Assembly (NCBI GenBank): GCA_945903655.1
Contig: CAMDOY010000129.1
Span: 1 to 9,161, forward strand
Length of the DNA: 9,161 nt
DNA from: Rhizobium sp. Q54
GTDB lineage: Bacteria; Pseudomonadota; Alphaproteobacteria; Rhizobiales; Beijerinckiaceae
Direction of reading: 5' to 3'
This document shows positions 6,351-9,161 of the stretch, piece by piece. Below the pieces are notes generated by a model. It worked only from the letters and a program-made list of their open reading frames with translations, made no database searches and was not told the DNA's origin. The position numbers and the translations under genes were made by a program. Positions within the stretch are counted from its first letter, which is position 1. Each line of letters begins with the position of its first letter.

Positions 6351-7388
6351 GTGGAGACGACCACGGATGACGCCGCCCTCTGCGCCGCCTTGCTGGACGC
6401 CCTGCGGGATCCCGCGCTGCTGGTCGGCCCGGACACGCGACTGCGCGCCTTGAATGCGCCCATGCGTTCCCTGTTGCCGGCCGCCCGGGCGGGCGATCCA
6501 CTGGCGCTGACCCTGCGCTCGCCCGATGTGCTTGACGCCGCCAATCGGGTGCTCGAAGGCGCCGCCGCCGAAGGCGTGATCTGGCGCGAGCGCGTGCCGG
6601 TGGAGCGGGTGTTTGACGCCTATTTGGCGCCGCTGACGGTTGGGGGAGATCGGTTCGTCGTGCTGACCCTGCGCGAAACCACCGAGGCCCTGCGCGTGGA
6701 GCGCATGCGCTCCGACTTCATCGCCAATGTGAGCCATGAGTTGCGCACGCCGCTGGCGTCGGTGATGGGATTCATCGAAACCCTGCAGGGCCCCGCGCGC
6801 GAGGATCCCGCCGCGCGCGTGCGTTTTCTCGCGATCATGCGCGATCAGGCGCGGCGCATGTCGCGCCTGATCGACGATCTCCTCTCCCTCTCGCGCATTG
6901 AGCAGCGGGCGCATCTGCGGCCCAATGCGCCCGTGGATCTGGTGGGCGTCGTGCGCCATGTGGCCGATGGTCTTGACCTCATCGCCATGGAAAATCGCGT
7001 CACCCTCAAGCTGGATACGCCGGATGTGCTGATCATTCCGGGCGACCGCGATGAACTCATTCGCCTCGTGGAGAATCTCGTCGGCAACGCCATCACCTAT
7101 GGATCGCTGCCCGATCAGGACACTGGGGTGGAGAACACGCTTTTGCAGCAGGGCGATCAGGCGCGCCTGAGCGTGCGCGACCATGGTCAGGGCATCGCCC
7201 GCGAGGATCTGCCGCGTCTGACCGAGCGATTCTATCGTGCGGACGTGGGCGTGAGCCGCGCCAAGGGCGGCACGGGGCTTGGCCTTGCATTGGTGAAGCA
7301 TATTGTCGCCCGCCATCGGGGCCGCCTCTTCATCACCAGCCAGCCGGGCGAAGGCGCATGTTTTGAGGCGCTGCTGCCAAAATCTTAA
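6351..7388 (+). CDS. phoR: PhoR-like phosphate regulon sensor histidine kinase, no membrane segment
   Basis: This 345-residue sensor kinase should phosphorylate PhoB under phosphate limitation, with its state set through the Pst transporter and PhoU. A PAS-like N-terminal region (about 8-112; DALRDPALLVGPDTRLRALN) precedes the HisKA domain with FIANVSHELRTPLASV (123-138) and phospho-acceptor H129. The ATPase domain then shows the N box ENLVGNAITYG (241-251; N242/N246), the G1 box RDHGQGI (276-282) with D277, the F box ERFYR (292-296), and the G2 box GGTGLGLALVK (306-316). All catalytic motifs look intact. Many PhoR proteins have N-terminal transmembrane helices; none is present here, and the GTG start is fixed by AGGAG and an upstream in-frame stop. 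The PhoR name rests on its position directly before the Pho box and pstS. phoB is not in the window. Confidence 0.9.
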   Translation: METTTDDAALCAALLDALRDPALLVGPDTRLRALNAPMRSLLPAARAGDPLALTLRSPDVLDAANRVLEGAAAEGVIWRERVPVERVFDAYLAPLTVGGDRFVVLTLRETTEALRVERMRSDFIANVSHELRTPLASVMGFIETLQGPAREDPAARVRFLAIMRDQARRMSRLIDDLLSLSRIEQRAHLRPNAPVDLVGVVRHVADGLDLIAMENRVTLKLDTPDVLIIPGDRDELIRLVENLVGNAITYGSLPDQDTGVENTLLQQGDQARLSVRDHGQGIAREDLPRLTERFYRADVGVSRAKGGTGLGLALVKHIVARHRGRLFITSQPGEGACFEALLPKS

Positions 7389-7414
7389 AACATTATATTT
7401 TTCAGTAAATTAGA

Positions 7415-7443
7415 TTGTCATTTAAATGTCATCTCACTGTCGT
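7415..7443 (+). promoter_or_regulatory. Pho box (PhoB-binding site) of the pst promoter
   Basis: Three heptamers lie exactly 11 bp apart: TTGTCAT (7415-7421), ATGTCAT (7426-7432) and CTGTCGT (7437-7443), with spacers TTAA and CTCA. The PhoB site is known as tandem CTGTCAT-like 7-mers separated by 4-bp, often A/T-rich spacers, so one overlapping pair of boxes (three half-sites) is present. The repeats lie in a markedly AT-rich island between phoR and pstS. TAGATG at 7450-7455 is a tentative -10 hexamer. The pstS start is about 70 bp downstream, leaving room for a short untranslated leader. Direction and position predict PhoB-activated transcription of pstS and the genes after it. Confidence 0.85.
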
Positions 7444-7516
7444 AAAAACTAGATGTGGACAGCTTACAAGCACCCCGAGGCAGGTCTGGATCCGCCGGAC
7501 TGCTCAAACCAGAGAG

Positions 7517-8545
7517 ATGAACATGACCTTCCAACCTCTGATGCGCGCCGCAGCGATCGCTATCGTCGCCTTTACCGGCGTCACCGCTGAGGCCGCCGAC
7601 ATCACCGGCGCAGGCGCAACCTTTCCCTTCCCGATCTATTCGAAGTGGGCGGACGCCTACAAGAAAGAGACCGGCAACGGCCTGAACTATCAGTCCATCG
7701 GTTCGGGCGCCGGCATCAAGCAGATCCAGGCCAAGACTGTGACCTTCGGCGCCACCGATGCGCCGCTCAAGGCCGACGCCCTGAAGAAGGACGGTCTCGT
7801 GCAGTGGCCCATGGTCATGGGCGGCATCGTGCCGGTCGTGAACCTCGAAGGCGTGAAGCCCGGGGAGCTGGTGCTTGATGGCGCGACGCTTGCTGACATC
7901 TATCTCGGCAAGATCAAGAAGTGGGACGATGCGGCGATCCAGAAGCTCAATGCTTCCCTGAAGCTGCCCTCCACCAACATCACGGTCGTGCGTCGCTCCG
8001 ATGGTTCGGGCACCACCTTCAACTTCACCGACTATCTGTCCAAGGCCAGCAAGGAATGGGCTGACAAGGTCGGTGCGGATGCTGCTGTGGAATGGCCGGT
8101 TGGCGTTGGCGCCAAGGGCAATGACGGAGTGTCTGGCAATGTCGCCCAGACCAAGAACTCCATCGGCTATGTCGAATATGCTTACGCCAAGCAGAACAAG
8201 CTGACCCATACGGGCATGATCAACAAGGCCGGCAAGTCCGTGCAGCCGACCGTCGCCGCCTTCCAGGCCGCCGCCGCCAACGCCGACTGGGCGAACGCCC
8301 CCGGCTACTATCAGATCCTGACCAACCAGCCGGGCGACGCCTCCTGGCCCATCACCGCCGCCACCTTCATTCTGATGTATGGCGAGCCTGCGGATAAGGT
8401 GGCTTCAGCTGAGGCGATCAAGTTCTTCGCCTGGGCCTTCGCCAAGGGCGACAAGATGGCCGAAGAGCTCGACTATATCCCCATGCCCGACGCGGTCACC
8501 AAGCTGATCGCCAAGACCTGGGCCGAGAGCATCAAGAACAAGTAA
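7517..8545 (+). CDS. pstS: Periplasmic phosphate-binding protein of the Pst ABC transporter
   Basis: PstS captures inorganic phosphate in the periplasm and delivers it to the PstC/PstA channel. The 342-residue precursor begins with a signal peptide (about 1-26) with a probable AEA|AD cleavage. The mature protein starts ADITGAGATFPFPIYSKW, the classic PstS opening. Phosphate-contact residues seen in the family are present: T35/F36 in GATFP, S63 in IGSGAG, D81 in FGATDAPL, and R160/S164/G165/T166 in VVRRSDGSGTTF. SIGYVEYAYA (215-224) is also typical. Length is normal, and no lipobox cysteine is present, so it should be soluble. The start at ATG 7517 (AGAG upstream) or ATG 7523 changes only two residues. 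The reading frame is open back to a TTG at 7415, but that would place the Pho box inside the gene and bury the signal peptide. Confidence 0.97.
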   Translation: MNMTFQPLMRAAAIAIVAFTGVTAEAADITGAGATFPFPIYSKWADAYKKETGNGLNYQSIGSGAGIKQIQAKTVTFGATDAPLKADALKKDGLVQWPMVMGGIVPVVNLEGVKPGELVLDGATLADIYLGKIKKWDDAAIQKLNASLKLPSTNITVVRRSDGSGTTFNFTDYLSKASKEWADKVGADAAVEWPVGVGAKGNDGVSGNVAQTKNSIGYVEYAYAKQNKLTHTGMINKAGKSVQPTVAAFQAAAANADWANAPGYYQILTNQPGDASWPITAATFILMYGEPADKVASAEAIKFFAWAFAKGDKMAEELDYIPMPDAVTKLIAKTWAESIKNK

Positions 8546-8553
8546 GGAAACAG

Positions 8554-8581
8554 CGGGGGAGGGCGACCTCCCCCGTTTTCC
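8554..8581 (+). terminator. Intrinsic terminator/attenuator between pstS and pstC
   Basis: A perfect 9-bp GC-rich stem (CGGGGGAGG at 8554-8562, CCTCCCCCG at 8567-8575) with a GCGA tetraloop is followed by TTTTCC. It begins 8 nt after the pstS stop codon. The form is that of a rho-independent terminator. The short T-run suggests partial read-through, since pstC follows without an obvious promoter. It may also protect the 3' end of pstS mRNA. Either effect would give more PstS than PstC. Confidence 0.85.
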
Positions 8582-8623
8582 GCTCTGCGTAGTTTTGTGT
8601 CCGCGAAGGACGGAGATTTCCTG

Positions 8624-9161
8624 ATGACGGATGTTATTGTGCAAACAGGCGCCGCCGCCGCGCCCACCAACGCCTGGCGCGCCAGGGCGCTGGCGAATTT
8701 CAAGACAGGCGATTCTACTTTTCGCTTTCTTGCCCAACTTGCCGCAGCCACGGTCCTGCTCTTGCTGGGCGGCATCATCGTGTCGCTGATCATCGGCGCC
8801 TGGCCTGCGATATCCGCCTATGGCTTTGACTTTCTGACGACCCAGCGCTGGGCGCCCAATGCGCGGCCCAATCCCATTCTCGGCGGCCTTGGCCCGATCT
8901 ATGGCACTCTGGTGAGTTCGCTCATCGCGCTGCTGATCGCCGTGCCCGTGGGCCTTGGCATCGCCATCTTCCTGACCGAGCTTTGCCCGCAATGGCTGCG
9001 CCGTCCCGTGGGCGTGGCGGTCGAGCTGCTGGCGGGCATTCCCTCTATCATCTACGGCATGTGGGGTTTCTTTGTTCTGGGGCCTGTGCTGGCCGACTCG
9101 ATAGAGCCCGCCATCGTCAATGCGGTCGAAAATATCCCCATCCTCAACACGATCTTCGCCG
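8624..9161 (+). CDS. pstC: Phosphate ABC transporter permease PstC (partial, runs off right edge)
   Basis: The first 179 residues of a Pst inner-membrane permease are present; it forms the phosphate channel with PstA. After a polar N-terminus there is a transmembrane segment at about 35-60. The family-typical periplasmic stretch FLTTQRWAPN (70-79) and ILGGLGPIYGTLVSSLIALL (85-104) lead into the second segment (about 93-118). The motif VELLAGIPSIIYGMWGFF (133-150) is characteristic of PstC/PstA permeases. The cytoplasmic EAA loop that contacts PstB lies beyond the window. The ATG at 8624 is preceded by GGAG (8612-8615) with 8 nt spacing. The next ATG at 8631 is out of frame. It lies 78 bp after pstS, downstream of the hairpin, and should be cotranscribed by read-through. 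pstA, pstB, phoU and phoB are expected further right. Confidence 0.95.
   Translation, partial: MTDVIVQTGAAAAPTNAWRARALANFKTGDSTFRFLAQLAAATVLLLLGGIIVSLIIGAWPAISAYGFDFLTTQRWAPNARPNPILGGLGPIYGTLVSSLIALLIAVPVGLGIAIFLTELCPQWLRRPVGVAVELLAGIPSIIYGMWGFFVLGPVLADSIEPAIVNAVENIPILNTIFA

Noticed and set aside
7415..7516. An extended N-terminus for pstS beginning at TTG 7415
   Set aside because: It would run through the Pho box, lacks a ribosome-binding site, and would bury the signal peptide that starts at ATG 7517/7523.
1..9161. CRISPR arrays, tRNA or rRNA genes, defence islands or phage genes
   Set aside because: No regularly spaced repeats beyond the two IS copies and the Pho box, no RNA gene signatures, and every sizeable gene belongs to a housekeeping or envelope family.

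Overview
The window is GC-rich, densely coded chromosomal DNA. The families and gene order point to an alphaproteobacterium, plausibly Hyphomicrobiales (Rhizobiales). The main clues are an alphaproteobacterial-style RibA with a degenerate RibB-like N-terminal region, and the order phoR-pstS-pstC behind a Pho box. The genus cannot be fixed from the sequence alone.

Layout, left to right. (1) Positions 1-131 are the end of an insertion sequence. It has a TGT tip near 131, two 17-bp direct repeats, a hairpin over the transposase ribosome-binding site, and the first 17 codons of an IS481-like transposase running off the left edge. (2) On the minus strand, a di-heme cytochrome b561 (200-751) lies 29 nt downstream of a stand-alone RibD-type reductase (781-1455). 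(3) Divergently, on the plus strand, is GTP cyclohydrolase II, ribA (1524-2717). (4) Two large plus-strand membrane protein genes follow: a YfhO-family protein (2770-5058) and a UPF0104/YbhN-like protein of the LPG-synthase transmembrane family (5148-6245). (5) The phosphate-starvation locus fills the right end: a PhoR-like histidine kinase (6351-7388), a three-repeat Pho box (7415-7443), pstS (7517-8545), an intrinsic terminator or attenuator (8554-8581), and the 5' part of pstC (8624 to the right edge).

How the genes work together. RibA starts riboflavin synthesis from GTP, and the divergent RibD-like protein would carry out the later pyrimidine reduction. The deaminase and DHBP synthase activities are not visible here. 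The YfhO/YbhN pair is probably concerned with lipid-linked sugar or envelope chemistry, but its substrate cannot be read. PhoR should phosphorylate a PhoB encoded elsewhere (usually after pstCAB-phoU). PhoB would bind the 11-bp-periodic repeats ahead of pstS to induce the high-affinity phosphate ABC transporter. The hairpin between pstS and pstC would let the periplasmic binding protein be made in excess over the permease.

I found no clearly undescribed multi-gene system. The features most worth a second look are the PhoR without transmembrane segments, the hairpin that buries the transposase Shine-Dalgarno sequence, the separated riboflavin enzymes, and the YfhO-YbhN pair. All stretches without a gene are shorter than 300 bases; the longest (about 130 bases) holds the Pho box.
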